DNA of 64,000 bases from Rhodanobacter fulvus Jip2 (GCF_000264315.1 NZ_AJXU01000029.1:1-64000); one strand, 5' to 3'; shown: positions 16,994-26,866, counted from the stretch's first letter. A program made the numbers and translations. The notes: a model not told the origin generated them from the letters alone.

Positions 16994-17098
16994 TGCGGCG
17001 CCCGCCACGCCCCCTGCGGCAGCCTCGGTCGCTGCGATGCAGCAAGGTTTGGCGTATCCTAGGCGGCTGACTTTCCCCTCTCTTGCCTAGGACACCCC

Positions 17099-17644
17099 AT
17101 GGGTCTGCATCTCGTCCCCGCCGGTCGCAACGTGCCGGAAGAAATCAACGTCATCATCGAAATCCCCAAGGATGCGGAGCCGGTGAAGTACGAGGTGGAC
17201 AAGGAAAGCGGCGCGATCTTCGTCGACCGCATCCTGTCCACGCCGATGCGCTACCCGTGCAACTACGGCTACGTGCCCGGTACCCTGGGCGGCGACGGCG
17301 ACCCGCTGGACGCGGTGGTGATCCTGCCGATGCCGCTGACCGTGGGCTCGGTGATCCGCTGCCATCCGGTCGGCATGCTGAAGATGACCGACGAGGCCGG
17401 TGCCGACGAAAAGCTGGTGGTGATCCCCTCGCCCAAGGTGTTCCCGGGCTACGCGCACATCAACGACATGAAAGGCGTCTCGCCGCATTGGCTGGAGCGC
17501 ATCGGCCACTTCTTCGAGCACTACAAGGATCTGGAAAAGGGCAAGTGGGTCAAGGTCGAAGGATGGGCCGGTGCCGAGGAAGCGAAGGCCGAAATCGTGG
17601 CCGGCATTCAGCGCTACAAGGCCAGCCAGCCCAACAAGGCCTGA
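17099..17644 (+). CDS. ppa: Inorganic pyrophosphatase (family I)
   Basis: This 181-residue soluble family I pyrophosphatase hydrolyses PPi to phosphate and pulls biosynthetic reactions forward. The signature is DGDPLD (66-71), with 'EIPK', 'KYEVDK', 'RYPCNYGYVPGT' and 'KKVFPG'-like 'PKVFPGYAHI' also present. Length and motifs are typical of proteobacterial Ppa. It stands alone with a strong terminator behind it. With pfp and hppA within 8 kb, the cell has soluble, membrane and PFK routes for using PPi. The ATG at 17099 starts at the conserved N-terminus. Confidence 0.97.
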   Translation: MGLHLVPAGRNVPEEINVIIEIPKDAEPVKYEVDKESGAIFVDRILSTPMRYPCNYGYVPGTLGGDGDPLDAVVILPMPLTVGSVIRCHPVGMLKMTDEAGADEKLVVIPSPKVFPGYAHINDMKGVSPHWLERIGHFFEHYKDLEKGKWVKVEGWAGAEEAKAEIVAGIQRYKASQPNKA

Positions 17645-17659
17645 TCAGCTGACACATCG

Positions 17660-17693
17660 ACGGCGCGTCGCCTTGCGGTGACGCGCCGTTTTC
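17660..17693 (+). terminator. Intrinsic terminator after ppa
   Basis: The stem ACGGCGCGTC/GACGCGCCGT with a 10-base loop is followed by TTTTC. It lies between the convergent ppa and DUF2333 genes and could serve both. Confidence 0.85.
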
Positions 17694-17716
17694 ATGTCCG
17701 CGCCATGCGCAATGGT

Positions 17717-18742
17717 TCAGCCGCGCTTGAGCAACTCGCGCAAGTCGATCAGCGCCGCATTCGCGCGCGACACGTAGTTCGCCATTACCAGTGAATGGTT
17801 GGCGAAGAAGCCGAACGGCGAACCATTGAGAACCATCGGGCTGTGCAGCGGACGCTGGGCATCTTCCAGCTCGCGAATCACCTGTTGCAGGCTCACATCC
17901 GCATGCTTGCTGCGCAGGATGGGACCGAAATCGTGCTGCATGGCCTTGAGCTGCTCCAGCAGCGTCCAGGTGTAGCCGCGCGCCTCGTAGAAGTTGTCGT
18001 CGATCTTCGTCCAGGGCGTTTTCACCAGCTGGCTGCGGGCGGGCGCACGCGTGGCGCTGCTGCTGGCGCTGGCCGGCTGGTCCGCGCCCGCCTCACCGAT
18101 GCGCATCTGGCCCACGCTGGCCGACAACCGCTGCGACAACGAGCCCAGTCGCGACGACACCAGCTGCAGGTAATCAGCCAGGTTGTCGGCGCGGGCGTAG
18201 AAATGCGCCGACGCCCCCTCGTCGTCGCCCAGGCGCGACAGATAGCCGTCCAGATGGCCAATCGCCTTGCTGTACTGGCTCTCGGAACCGGGCAGCAGCC
18301 AGCGGTCGTTCGGGCTGTTGAGCAGCGGATCGGCTTCGGCCAGGTCCTTGTCTTCGGTGGACTGCGCCTGTGAGCGGCTGAAGTCGTTGCGCAGTGCGCG
18401 CACCAGGTCACGCGAGGCGGTGAGCGAGCCGAATTCCCAGTTTGGCACGTTGTCCATCCACGCGCCCGGCGGCAGCTTGTCGTTGCTGAGATAGCCGCCG
18501 CGCTTGTCCAGCAGGGTGCGCACCGATTCGATCAGGGTGGCGGTGGTGGTGGCGCCGACGCTGGCGGGCCGCTTCAGATCCCGCAACTGGGCCTGGGTGA
18601 CGGCGGGTGGATCGAACAGCGGCGGCTCGGCGTCCCACCACCACATCAGCGCCAGCACCAGCAGCAACACCAGCGCAATGGCGGCGGCGATACCGCGCAA
18701 CAGGCCGCGGCGCGGCGGATTCGTTGTGTCCGGAGTGGGCAT
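17717..18742 (-). CDS. DUF2333 family membrane-anchored protein
   Basis: This 341-residue protein matches DUF2333. It starts with a short basic cytoplasmic tail and one transmembrane helix (about residues 14-34, rich in Leu/Val and ending in WWW), followed by a large periplasmic part. A serine/alanine-rich linker (around 220-235) separates two helical halves. The family's function is unknown. It converges with ppa. Upstream of its start lies the 3' end of the LysR gene on the same strand, only 47 bp away, so read-through is possible. The ATG at 18742 fits the membrane topology; longer in-frame readings look non-coding. Confidence 0.85.
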   Translation of the reverse strand: MPTPDTTNPPRRGLLRGIAAAIALVLLLVLALMWWWDAEPPLFDPPAVTQAQLRDLKRPASVGATTTATLIESVRTLLDKRGGYLSNDKLPPGAWMDNVPNWEFGSLTASRDLVRALRNDFSRSQAQSTEDKDLAEADPLLNSPNDRWLLPGSESQYSKAIGHLDGYLSRLGDDEGASAHFYARADNLADYLQLVSSRLGSLSQRLSASVGQMRIGEAGADQPASASSSATRAPARSQLVKTPWTKIDDNFYEARGYTWTLLEQLKAMQHDFGPILRSKHADVSLQQVIRELEDAQRPLHSPMVLNGSPFGFFANHSLVMANYVSRANAALIDLRELLKRG

Positions 18743-18789
18743 CGGGATTCCTGTGGCTGGGCGGGGATACCGCAAGCTTACAACGCCGC

Positions 18790-19698
18790 TCAACACTCCC
18801 ACGGCGGATGGTCGCCGAACCGTCCGGCCAGGAAATCGATGAAGGCCCGCACCCGCGGCGGCACCAGCCGGCGCTGCGGCATCACCGCGTAGATGCCGGT
18901 GGCATGGATGGGATAGTCCGGCAACAGCAGCTGCAACCGGCCACTGCGCAGTTGCTCGTGCACATGCCACAGTGAATGCATCGCGATGCCCAGCCCGGCT
19001 ACCACCGCATCGCGCAACAGCGCGCCCTGGTTGCTCTCGAAACGGCCTTGCACCCGTTGCGCGATGTCGCGCCCCTTGCGGTCGGTGAAGTGCCACACAT
19101 CCTGCCGGCCCTGGCTGCCGACCAGCAGCAGGCAATCGTGCCTGGCCAGATCCGCGGGCGTGCGTGGCAACCCATGCGTCTGCAGGTACGCCGGCGAGGC
19201 GCACAGCACGCGCCGATTGCTGGCCAGCCGGCGCGCCACCAGCGACGAGTCGCCCATTTCGCCGACGCGGATGCCCAGGTCGAAACCGGAGCCGACCAGA
19301 TCCACGATCTGGTCATCGAGGTTCACGCTCAGCTTCACCCGCGGATGCAGGCCAAGAAACTCCGGCAGCAGCGGCGAAACGTATTGGCTGCCGAACGCAG
19401 CAGACATGGTGACCCGCAGCGTTCCGCTGACTTCGGTGGCGCTCTGGCGCAGTCCGCCGGTGAGCGATTCCAGATCCTCCACCAGCGCACGGCCCTGCTC
19501 GGCCAGTTGCATGCCCTCGGGCGTGGCATGCAGCTGGCGCGTGGTCCGGTGCAAAAGGCGCACCCCCAGTTCGCGCTCCAGCCGCTTCAGACGTTGGCTG
19601 GCCACCGCCACCGAAAGATCCAGGCTGCGCGCGGCGGCGCTGATCGAACCCAGGTCGAGCACGCGCAGAAACAGGCTGAGGTCGCCGATGCGGTCCAT
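18790..19698 (-). CDS. LysR family transcriptional regulator
   Basis: This 302-residue LysR regulator has a winged HTH at residues 1-60 ('DLSLFLRVLDLGSISAAARSLDLS', shown here only in outline) and a periplasmic-binding-like effector domain from about 90. It is closest to the many LysR proteins that control a divergent transporter or oxidoreductase. The ATG at 19698 was chosen over an in-frame TTG three codons earlier. It is divergent from the MFS gene with 99 bp between, which contains two palindromes suited to LysR binding. The likely job, by inference, is control of the MFS-aldo/keto-quinone oxidoreductase genes. The effector is unknown. Confidence 0.93.
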   Translation of the reverse strand: MDRIGDLSLFLRVLDLGSISAAARSLDLSVAVASQRLKRLERELGVRLLHRTTRQLHATPEGMQLAEQGRALVEDLESLTGGLRQSATEVSGTLRVTMSAAFGSQYVSPLLPEFLGLHPRVKLSVNLDDQIVDLVGSGFDLGIRVGEMGDSSLVARRLASNRRVLCASPAYLQTHGLPRTPADLARHDCLLLVGSQGRQDVWHFTDRKGRDIAQRVQGRFESNQGALLRDAVVAGLGIAMHSLWHVHEQLRSGRLQLLLPDYPIHATGIYAVMPQRRLVPPRVRAFIDFLAGRFGDHPPWEC

Positions 19699-19703
19699 GA
19701 CTA

Positions 19704-19740
19704 TCAATTATTTGTTGAAAATGATTAGCCATCTTGATGG
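19704..19740. promoter_or_regulatory. Candidate LysR operator between divergent genes
   Basis: Two palindromes lie in the shared 99-bp region: TCAATTATTTGTTGA (TCAA-N7-TTGA, 19704-19718) and the perfect CCATCTTGATGG (19729-19740). LysR proteins typically bind dyads with a T-N11-A core. Their spacing, about two helical turns, suits a recall/activation site pair. The assignment is inferred. Confidence 0.5.
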
Positions 19741-19797
19741 TTACGGAATAAAACGCAACTGCCTAAGCTGCCGCATCGTTTCTTCAGGACTGTCGCC

Positions 19798-21015
19798 ATG
19801 CGCTCCCTTTCCACCCGGCCACGCACGCCGCTGGCGCTGTACGCGCTGACCGCCGGCGCGTTCGGTATCGGCACCACCGAGTTCGTGATCATGGGCCTGC
19901 TGTTGCAGGTGTCCGCCGACCTGCACGTGAGCATCGCCACGGCCGGCTTGCTGATCTCCGGTTATGCGCTGGGCGTGTTCGTGGGCGCGCCGCTGCTGAC
20001 GGCGGCAACCAGCCGGCTGCCGCACAAGACCGCGCTGATCGCCTTGATGATCATCTTCACCCTCGGCAACCTGGCCAGCGCACTGGCGCCGAGCTACGTG
20101 ATGCTGATGATCGCGCGGGTAATTACCTCGCTGGCCCACGGCACCTTTTTCGGCGTCGGCGCCGTGGTGGCGACCGGGCTGGTGGCGGAGGATCGCAAGG
20201 CGTCGGCGATCTCGATCATGTTCACCGGGCTGACCGTGGCGACCCTGCTCGGCGTGCCGGCCGGCGCGTGGCTTGGCCTGCACTTCGGTTGGCGCAGCAC
20301 GTTCTGGGCGGTCAGCGCGATCGGCGTGCTGGCCACGGTCATCATCGCCACGCTGGTGCCCGCCGACCGCGGCGAGCACGCGCCGATGAAATTCGTCGAG
20401 GAACTGAAGGGCATCGCGCATCCGCAAGTCCTGCTCGGCCTGCTGATCACCGTGCTGGGCTTTGCCGGGGTGTTTGCGATGTTCACCTATATCCAGCCCA
20501 TCCTCACCCGGGTCACCGGCTTCGCCGACAGTGCGGTGTCGCCGATCCTGCTGGTGTTCGGCGGCGGCATGGTGGTGGGCAACCTGCTCGGCGGCAAGCT
20601 GGCGGACAAGCATCTGGTGATGACGCTGCTGGGTTCGCTGGTCGCGCTGGCGATCGTGCTGGGCGCAATGACGTTCGCGCTGCACAGCAAGCCGGCGATG
20701 ATCGCGTTCAGTGCGTTGTTCGGCATCGTGGGGTTTGCCACCGTGGCGCCGCTGCAGTTGCGCGTGCTGCAGAAGGCCACCGGCGGCCAGGTGCTGGCGT
20801 CGAGCTTCAACATCGCCGCGTTCAATCTCGGCAACGCGATCGGCGCCTGGCTGGGTGGCGTGGTGATCAGCCACGGTCCCGGTCTGGGCGCCGTGACCTG
20901 GGCCGCCGCGTTGCTACCTTTGCTCGGACTGGCCGTGGCGGTTTACAGCGTGCGGCTGGACGCAAGGCCATCGCGACGGATGGCCACCGCGGCGTGCGTG
21001 GAAGTTGCGCCCTGA
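19798..21015 (+). CDS. MFS transporter, DHA1 (drug:H+ antiporter/sugar efflux) type
   Basis: This 405-residue inner-membrane transporter has 12 predicted helices. Motif A of the family appears as 'GAPLLTAATSRLPHK' (about 62-76) and motif C-like glycine/proline patterns appear in helix 5 ('GLTVATLLGVPAGAWLG'). It resembles AraJ/YdhP-type and Bcr-like permeases, which export small molecules. The substrate cannot be told from sequence. It starts a likely operon: its stop lies 19 bp before the aldo/keto reductase start, and the quinone oxidoreductase follows 49 bp after that. The divergent LysR gene probably regulates it. Confidence 0.9.
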   Translation: MRSLSTRPRTPLALYALTAGAFGIGTTEFVIMGLLLQVSADLHVSIATAGLLISGYALGVFVGAPLLTAATSRLPHKTALIALMIIFTLGNLASALAPSYVMLMIARVITSLAHGTFFGVGAVVATGLVAEDRKASAISIMFTGLTVATLLGVPAGAWLGLHFGWRSTFWAVSAIGVLATVIIATLVPADRGEHAPMKFVEELKGIAHPQVLLGLLITVLGFAGVFAMFTYIQPILTRVTGFADSAVSPILLVFGGGMVVGNLLGGKLADKHLVMTLLGSLVALAIVLGAMTFALHSKPAMIAFSALFGIVGFATVAPLQLRVLQKATGGQVLASSFNIAAFNLGNAIGAWLGGVVISHGPGLGAVTWAAALLPLLGLAVAVYSVRLDARPSRRMATAACVEVAP

Positions 21016-21034
21016 CTTTCCAGAGGACATCACC

Positions 21035-22066
<1,032 letters not shown>

Positions 22067-22115
22067 ACCGCGCGCCGCACGCCGAATCCTCACACCCGAA
22101 TCACTGGAGCCCCGC

Positions 22116-23132
22116 ATGAAAGCCGTTGCCCTCACCCGCTACCTGCCCATCGACGACCCCGCCTCCCTGGTCGACGTGGAGTTGCCCATGCCCGAACCGG
22201 GCGAACACGACCTGCTGGTGCGGGTGGAGGCGGTGTCGGTGAATCCAGTCGATACCAAGGTGCGCTCGCCCAAGCCACAGGTGGAGGCGCAGCCGAAAGT
22301 GCTGGGTTATGACGCGGCCGGTGTGGTCGAGTCGGTGGGCGCCAGCGTGGAAGGGTTCCGCCCCGGCGACCGCGTCTACTACGCCGGCGACGTCACCCGC
22401 GCCGGCAGCAATGCGCAATACCAGGCGGTGGACGCACGGCTGGTCGGGCACGCCCCGACATCGATCGAGCTGGCGGACGCAGCGGCGCTGCCACTGACCA
22501 CGCTTACCGCGTGGGAGTTGCTGTTCCAGCGCATGCCGTTCGACAGTGAGCGCGGCGGCGAAGGCAAGACCCTGCTGATCATCGGCGGCGCCGGTGGCGT
22601 GGGTTCGATGGCGATCCAGCTGGCGCGGCGCGCGGGCTTCTCCGTGATCGCCACCGCATCGCGCGACGAAACCGCGGCGTGGTGCCAGACGATGGGCGCG
22701 CAGCATGTGATCAACCATCGCGAACCACTGGCGCCGCAGTTGAAGGCGCTGGGGATGAGCCAGGTCGATGCGGTGTTGAACCTCGCCGATACGGATCGCT
22801 ACTGGGAAACCGTAGGCGAGCTCATCGCCCCGCTGGGCCATGTCGGCCTGATCGTGGAGCCTGCCGGCGCGCTGCGAATCGGCGACCCGTACAAGGCCAA
22901 GGCCGTCGGCATCCATTGGGAAATGATGTTCACCCGGTCGCGTTTCAAAACCGCCGACCAGGCCGAGCAGGGCCGTATCCTCGACCGCGTGGCCGCCCTG
23001 ATCGATGCCGGGGAATTGCGCGGCACCCGCACCGAAACGCTGACGCCCATCCATGCGGCCAACCTGCGCGAGGCACACCGCCGCCTCGAATCGGGCACCA
23101 CGGTAGGGAAGCTGGTGCTGGCCGGCTGGTGA
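22116..23132 (+). CDS. Zinc-type alcohol dehydrogenase / quinone oxidoreductase family protein
   Basis: This 338-residue medium-chain dehydrogenase/reductase has an N-terminal GroES-like domain (about 1-125) and a Rossmann domain with GGAGGVGSMAIQLA (about 153-166). It lacks the usual zinc-ligand cysteine clusters, so it groups with the NADPH:quinone reductase-like members rather than with true zinc alcohol dehydrogenases. The start ATG follows a weak purine-rich stretch and lies 49 bp after the aldo/keto reductase. As third gene downstream of the LysR-controlled promoter it probably helps to detoxify quinones or reactive aldehydes; this is inference. Confidence 0.88.
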   Translation: MKAVALTRYLPIDDPASLVDVELPMPEPGEHDLLVRVEAVSVNPVDTKVRSPKPQVEAQPKVLGYDAAGVVESVGASVEGFRPGDRVYYAGDVTRAGSNAQYQAVDARLVGHAPTSIELADAAALPLTTLTAWELLFQRMPFDSERGGEGKTLLIIGGAGGVGSMAIQLARRAGFSVIATASRDETAAWCQTMGAQHVINHREPLAPQLKALGMSQVDAVLNLADTDRYWETVGELIAPLGHVGLIVEPAGALRIGDPYKAKAVGIHWEMMFTRSRFKTADQAEQGRILDRVAALIDAGELRGTRTETLTPIHAANLREAHRRLESGTTVGKLVLAGW

Positions 23133-23138
23133 ACGAAT

Positions 23139-23162
23139 GAGGGGTGGCAAGCGCCACCCCTC
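23139..23162. terminator. Bidirectional hairpin between convergent genes
   Basis: The perfect stem GAGGGGTGGC/GCCACCCCTC with an AAGC loop lies in the 35-bp gap between the quinone oxidoreductase and the ferritin-like gene. No long T run is present, so its efficiency is uncertain. Confidence 0.6.
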
Positions 23163-23167
23163 GAAGC

Positions 23168-23764
23168 TCAGCCACGCTTGCCGGCGGATTTCCCGGGCGA
23201 CGGCTTGGCCGGCTCGCCTTTCTTGCCGAAATCCTCCATCAGCGTCTTCATGTCCTCGGCATGCTCCTCTTCCACCGCCAGGATGCCCTCGAGCATGCGC
23301 TTGGTGGTGGTGTCCCGATCGCCCACGTAGTTGATGATTTCGCGGTAGCTGTCGATCGCGATGCGCTCGGCGACGAGGTTTTCCTCGATCATGCCGGCGA
23401 GGTCGTCCGGCACCACGAACTCGGCGTGGCTGCGGGTGGACAGGCCGTCGGGCTCGAAGTTGGGCGTGCCGTCGAGCTGGGTGATGCGCTCGGCAATCTG
23501 GTCCGCATGGCCCTGCTCCTCGTTGGCATGTTCGAGGAACTCGGCCGCCACGCTTTTGGCATTGATGCCCGACGCCAGGTAAAAGTGCGCCTTGTAACGC
23601 AGCACGCAGACGATCTCGGTTGCCAGCGCCTCGTTCAGCAGCTTCAGCACTACATCGCGATCAAGCGTGTAGCTGTCGGTGACCGCGCCCCGCTGCATGT
23701 GCTCGCGCGCACGCCTGCGGATGGTCTGGATATCGGAAAGAAAGGGTTGGTTCTTGGCGGCCAT
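23168..23764 (-). CDS. Ferritin-like (bacterioferritin/Dps-like) protein
   Basis: This 198-residue four-helix-bundle protein has carboxylate/histidine di-iron ligands. Visible pieces are Glu50 (ATEIVCVLRYKAH), the ExxH of helix 2 (Glu83-Gln-Gly-His86), Glu128 in 'EENLVAERIAID', and the ExxH of helix 4 (Glu165-x2-His168 in VEEEHAED). This fits the bacterioferritin superfamily, which oxidises and stores iron. A lysine/proline-rich tail of about 18 residues follows the bundle. The haem-binding methionine of Bfr was not identified, so it may be a non-haem member. It is convergent with the quinone oxidoreductase. Confidence 0.87.
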   Translation of the reverse strand: MAAKNQPFLSDIQTIRRRAREHMQRGAVTDSYTLDRDVVLKLLNEALATEIVCVLRYKAHFYLASGINAKSVAAEFLEHANEEQGHADQIAERITQLDGTPNFEPDGLSTRSHAEFVVPDDLAGMIEENLVAERIAIDSYREIINYVGDRDTTTKRMLEGILAVEEEHAEDMKTLMEDFGKKGEPAKPSPGKSAGKRG

Positions 23765-23919
23765 GCAGGTTTCCTCGTTGCGTCGAAACGCGTATCCGGG
23801 GAGATTACGCCCCGCCTGCGTGGTGATCGTGTAAACGCGGCCGGACGCATGCCGCGATGCGCCCAACCAGTGACTGACCACGCCCGGTCCAAAAACAGGG
23901 CGCGCCAGGGGCAGCGCAC

Positions 23920-24570
23920 TCAGCGCGGAACGTACGCGCGCAGGAAGGTATTGACCCCGGTGCGCGCCATCGCCTCGATCTCGGCGGCGGCGGTCTCCGG
24001 GCATTCGTCGCAGCCGAACAGCCGGCGCAGCAGCATGTCGCCCTTGATCAGCGAGAAGAACTGCACGCTGGCGGTTTTCACCACCGGAATATCCAGCGCG
24101 CCGTGGTCGACCGCCTGTTGCAGCAGGTTTTCCATCAAGCGGTGCATGCGGGCCGGACCCTCTTCCCACAGCAGCTTGCCGTAGCGCGGATTGCCCTGGC
24201 GGCAGTCGCTGAGGATCGCGCGGAAGGTGCCCACGTGCTCGGCCTGGCAATCGATGTGCATGTGCGCCTGGGCGATGGCGTGCAGGGTCTGTTCGATACC
24301 CACATGGGGGTCGAACTGGTAGATGTCCTCGGGCAGCAGGTCCTCGATGCGGGAGCGGATCACTTCGCGAAAGAGGTTGTCCTTGTCACCGAAATGGCTG
24401 TACACGGTCAGCTTGGAAACCTTCGCCTCGGCGGCGATGGCATCCATGCTGGTACCGGCAAACGCATTGCGTATGAACAATGCCTTCGCCGCAGCGAGGA
24501 TCGCCGCCCGTTTTTCCATGTCCTTGGGGCGGCCCGGTCCCTGTGGCTTTATTTGCGCGCCGCTAATCAT
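23920..24570 (-). CDS. TetR/AcrR family transcriptional regulator
   Basis: This 216-residue TetR-family repressor has an N-terminal HTH (about 17-63; 'SMDAIAAEAKVSKLTVYSHFGDK' in outline) and a helical ligand domain resembling AefR-type regulators. The ATG at 24570 is preceded by GAAGGTG. It is divergent from the pcm-like gene and tolC. By analogy with TetR regulators beside efflux components, it may control tolC; that is inference. Five cysteines in the ligand domain (for example in DCQAEH, SDCRQG, GCDECPE) are noticeable and could sense redox or metals, but no family precedent is claimed. Confidence 0.9.
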   Translation of the reverse strand: MISGAQIKPQGPGRPKDMEKRAAILAAAKALFIRNAFAGTSMDAIAAEAKVSKLTVYSHFGDKDNLFREVIRSRIEDLLPEDIYQFDPHVGIEQTLHAIAQAHMHIDCQAEHVGTFRAILSDCRQGNPRYGKLLWEEGPARMHRLMENLLQQAVDHGALDIPVVKTASVQFFSLIKGDMLLRRLFGCDECPETAAAEIEAMARTGVNTFLRAYVPR

Positions 24571-24603
24571 GCCCGCACCTTCACAAATGAGAGTCTGCCC
24601 TTT

Positions 24604-24632
24604 ATTATACGCGGCGGTACAATTATTTTCCA
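24604..24632 (-). promoter_or_regulatory. Candidate sigma-70 promoter of the tetR gene
   Basis: On the minus strand a perfect -10 box TATAAT (24604-24609) lies 17 bases from TGGAAA (24627-24632), a 4/6 match to the -35 consensus. The predicted start lies about 25 bases before the tetR ATG. The region is unusually AT-rich for the window. Confidence 0.6.
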
Positions 24633-24801
24633 GACGCCATTCTCCCGCGTATGTCATATGCGCTCAATGACGTGCGTCAACCATTCGCGATGACTTCCGG
24701 CACTACGTGGCGGCGGGCGACGCCGTCACGCTGTGATTGTCGGAATGCGGCCAGACGCTTATTCTTCCTCACCTTTTCCGACTCACGGGACACCAGTTGA
24801 A

Positions 24802-25461
24802 ATGGCAATGAACTTCGAGCAGGCACGACTGAACATGGTCGAGAACCAGGTCCGCCCGTGGGAGGTGCTGGATGGCCGCGTGCTGGACGTCATCGGCCGC
24901 GTGCGGCGCGAGGATTTCGTGGCTGCCGAACACCGCCAGCTGGCGTTTGCCGACCTGTGCCTGCCGCTGGGCCATGGCGAAGTGATGATGAAACCCGTGG
25001 TCGAGGGCCGCGTACTGCAGGCGCTGGAATTGCTGCCCACCGACCGTGTGCTGGAAATCGGCACCGGCTCGGGCTTTCTCGCCGCCTGCCTGGCCGGGCT
25101 TTCGGCGCATGTCACCAGCGTGGATATCCATGCCGATTTCACCGCGGCCGCCACCCGGCGGCTGCAGGCGGCGAACGTGACCAATGTCAACCTGGCCACG
25201 GGCGAGGCCGTTGTCGACTGGCAGCCCGATGAGCAGTTCGACGCACTGGTCGTCACCGGTGCGGTCGCCACCATCCCGCCGCGCTGGCTGGGCTGGCTCA
25301 AGCCCGGCGGCCGCGCGGTGATCGTGCGGGGCAAGTCGCCGGTGCAACAAGTCGTATTGCTGACGCTCGAGGGCGAAGGTCGTTTTCGCGAGGAAATCCT
25401 GTTCGAGACCGACCTGCCCTACCTGAAGCACGCCGAGCCGCTGCAACCTTTCGTTCTCTGA
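24802..25461 (+). CDS. Protein-L-isoaspartate O-methyltransferase family protein
   Basis: This 219-residue SAM-dependent methyltransferase is of the PCMT family. SAM motif I is VLEIGTGSGFLAA (83-95), and post-motifs 'VTSVDIHADF' and 'FDALVVTGAVATIP' follow. PCMT enzymes methylate isoaspartyl residues so that damaged proteins can be repaired. The N-terminus ('ARLNMVENQVRP') matches the subgroup commonly found directly before tolC in xanthomonads, whose substrate has not been firmly shown. It lies 34 bp upstream of tolC and is very probably co-transcribed with it. The ATG at 24802 is followed two codons later by another ATG (24808), so the exact start is uncertain. Confidence 0.87.
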   Translation: MAMNFEQARLNMVENQVRPWEVLDGRVLDVIGRVRREDFVAAEHRQLAFADLCLPLGHGEVMMKPVVEGRVLQALELLPTDRVLEIGTGSGFLAACLAGLSAHVTSVDIHADFTAAATRRLQAANVTNVNLATGEAVVDWQPDEQFDALVVTGAVATIPPRWLGWLKPGGRAVIVRGKSPVQQVVLLTLEGEGRFREEILFETDLPYLKHAEPLQPFVL

Positions 25462-25495
25462 ATTTCCGCCCCCGACTTCCCCTACGAGGCAACCC

Positions 25496-26848
25496 ATGCG
25501 TTTGAAGCTGCTCACACTGGCCCTGGCGATGGCCGCCGTTTCACTGCCCAGTCATGGCGAAGACCTGCTGGATGCCTACCGTGAAGCCCGCGCCAACGAC
25601 CCGGTGCTGATGCAGGCAGACGCCCAGCGGCTGTCCATCGGCGAGAATGTCGACCAGGCGCGCGCGTTACTGCTGCCGCAGATCTCGGCGGGGCTGACGC
25701 TGCAGCAGACCAACGGCGGCAACCACGAGGTGGTGCAGGATCCATCGAATCCCAACCAGACGATCAACACCAGCCAGTTCGGCCACACCCGCACGCGCAG
25801 CGTGAACGCCCAGCTCAGCCAGACGGTGCTGGACTTCAGTGAATACGCCAACCTCAAGGCCGCGCATTCCGCCGCCCAGGCGCAGGACGAGCTGTACCAG
25901 TCCGCGCTTCAGCAGCTGTACGTGCGCGTCACCGAGGCTTATTTCGGCGTGCTCACCGGCGAGGACCAGCTGGCCTACGCCAAGGCCAACGAAGACGCCT
26001 ACCGCCAGCAGTACGAGCAATCCAACCAGCGCTTCAAGGTCGGCCTTTCGGCGATCACCGACGTGTACCAGGCCAAGTCGTATTACGAGGCAGCCAAGGC
26101 CAACACGATCGCCACGGAAAACGCGCTCAACGATGCCCGCGAGGCGCTGACCGAGATCACCGGCAAGCCCACCGGCGAGCTGAAGAAGCTGCGTGAAGAC
26201 CTGCCGATGCAGCCACCCACCCCGAACGACCCGGACACCTGGGTCAAGCAGGCACTGGAAACCAACCCCGACCTGCTGGCCCAGCGCAGCAACGTGGAAA
26301 CCACCGAGCACAACATCAGCGCGGCGCGTGCCGGCCACCTGCCCACCATCACCGCCAACGTCAGCTACGGCAAGAACACCAGCTGGTACCAGAACATCGG
26401 CAGCGGTCGCCAGGACAACCGCGGCGCCACCACCATCGGGCTGACCTTGAACGTGCCGATCTTCTCCGGCGGCGCCACCCAGTCGCGGGTGCGGCAGTCC
26501 ATCTACCAGCGTGACTCGGCCCAGGACGCGCTCGAGTCGCAGCGCCGCCAGGTGGTGCGCACCACGCTCAACAACTATCGCTCGGTGATCGCCGGCATCT
26601 CGCAGGTCGAGTCGACCCGCGCGGCGGTGGATTCGGGCAAGAAGGCGCTGGAAGCGACTCGCGCGGGTTTCGACGTGGGCACGCAGACGATGACCAACGT
26701 GCTGATCCAGATCCAGAACCTCACCCAGGCCGAAAGCGAGTACTCGCAGGCGCGCCACCAGTTTGTGCTGAACAAGCTGATGCTGAAGCAGTCCTCGGGC
26801 ACGGCGGACATCAAGGACATGGAAGCGATCAACACGTTGCTGCAGTAA
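25496..26848 (+). CDS. tolC: TolC family outer membrane efflux protein
   Basis: This 450-residue outer-membrane channel protein has a signal peptide (cleavage near residue 21, HGE). Two repeated TolC/OEP domains follow (about 22-220 and 245-440) with long helices and the typical 'LNVPIFSGG' and 'AQLSQTVLDFSEY' strand/helix motifs. TolC works with inner-membrane pumps and periplasmic adaptors in drug efflux and type I secretion; no such partner is beside it. It is co-directional with the pcm-like gene 34 bp upstream and possibly controlled by the divergent TetR. A strong bidirectional terminator follows. Confidence 0.94.
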   Translation: MRLKLLTLALAMAAVSLPSHGEDLLDAYREARANDPVLMQADAQRLSIGENVDQARALLLPQISAGLTLQQTNGGNHEVVQDPSNPNQTINTSQFGHTRTRSVNAQLSQTVLDFSEYANLKAAHSAAQAQDELYQSALQQLYVRVTEAYFGVLTGEDQLAYAKANEDAYRQQYEQSNQRFKVGLSAITDVYQAKSYYEAAKANTIATENALNDAREALTEITGKPTGELKKLREDLPMQPPTPNDPDTWVKQALETNPDLLAQRSNVETTEHNISAARAGHLPTITANVSYGKNTSWYQNIGSGRQDNRGATTIGLTLNVPIFSGGATQSRVRQSIYQRDSAQDALESQRRQVVRTTLNNYRSVIAGISQVESTRAAVDSGKKALEATRAGFDVGTQTMTNVLIQIQNLTQAESEYSQARHQFVLNKLMLKQSSGTADIKDMEAINTLLQ

Positions 26849-26866
26849 GCCGCGGCAAGGTCACGC

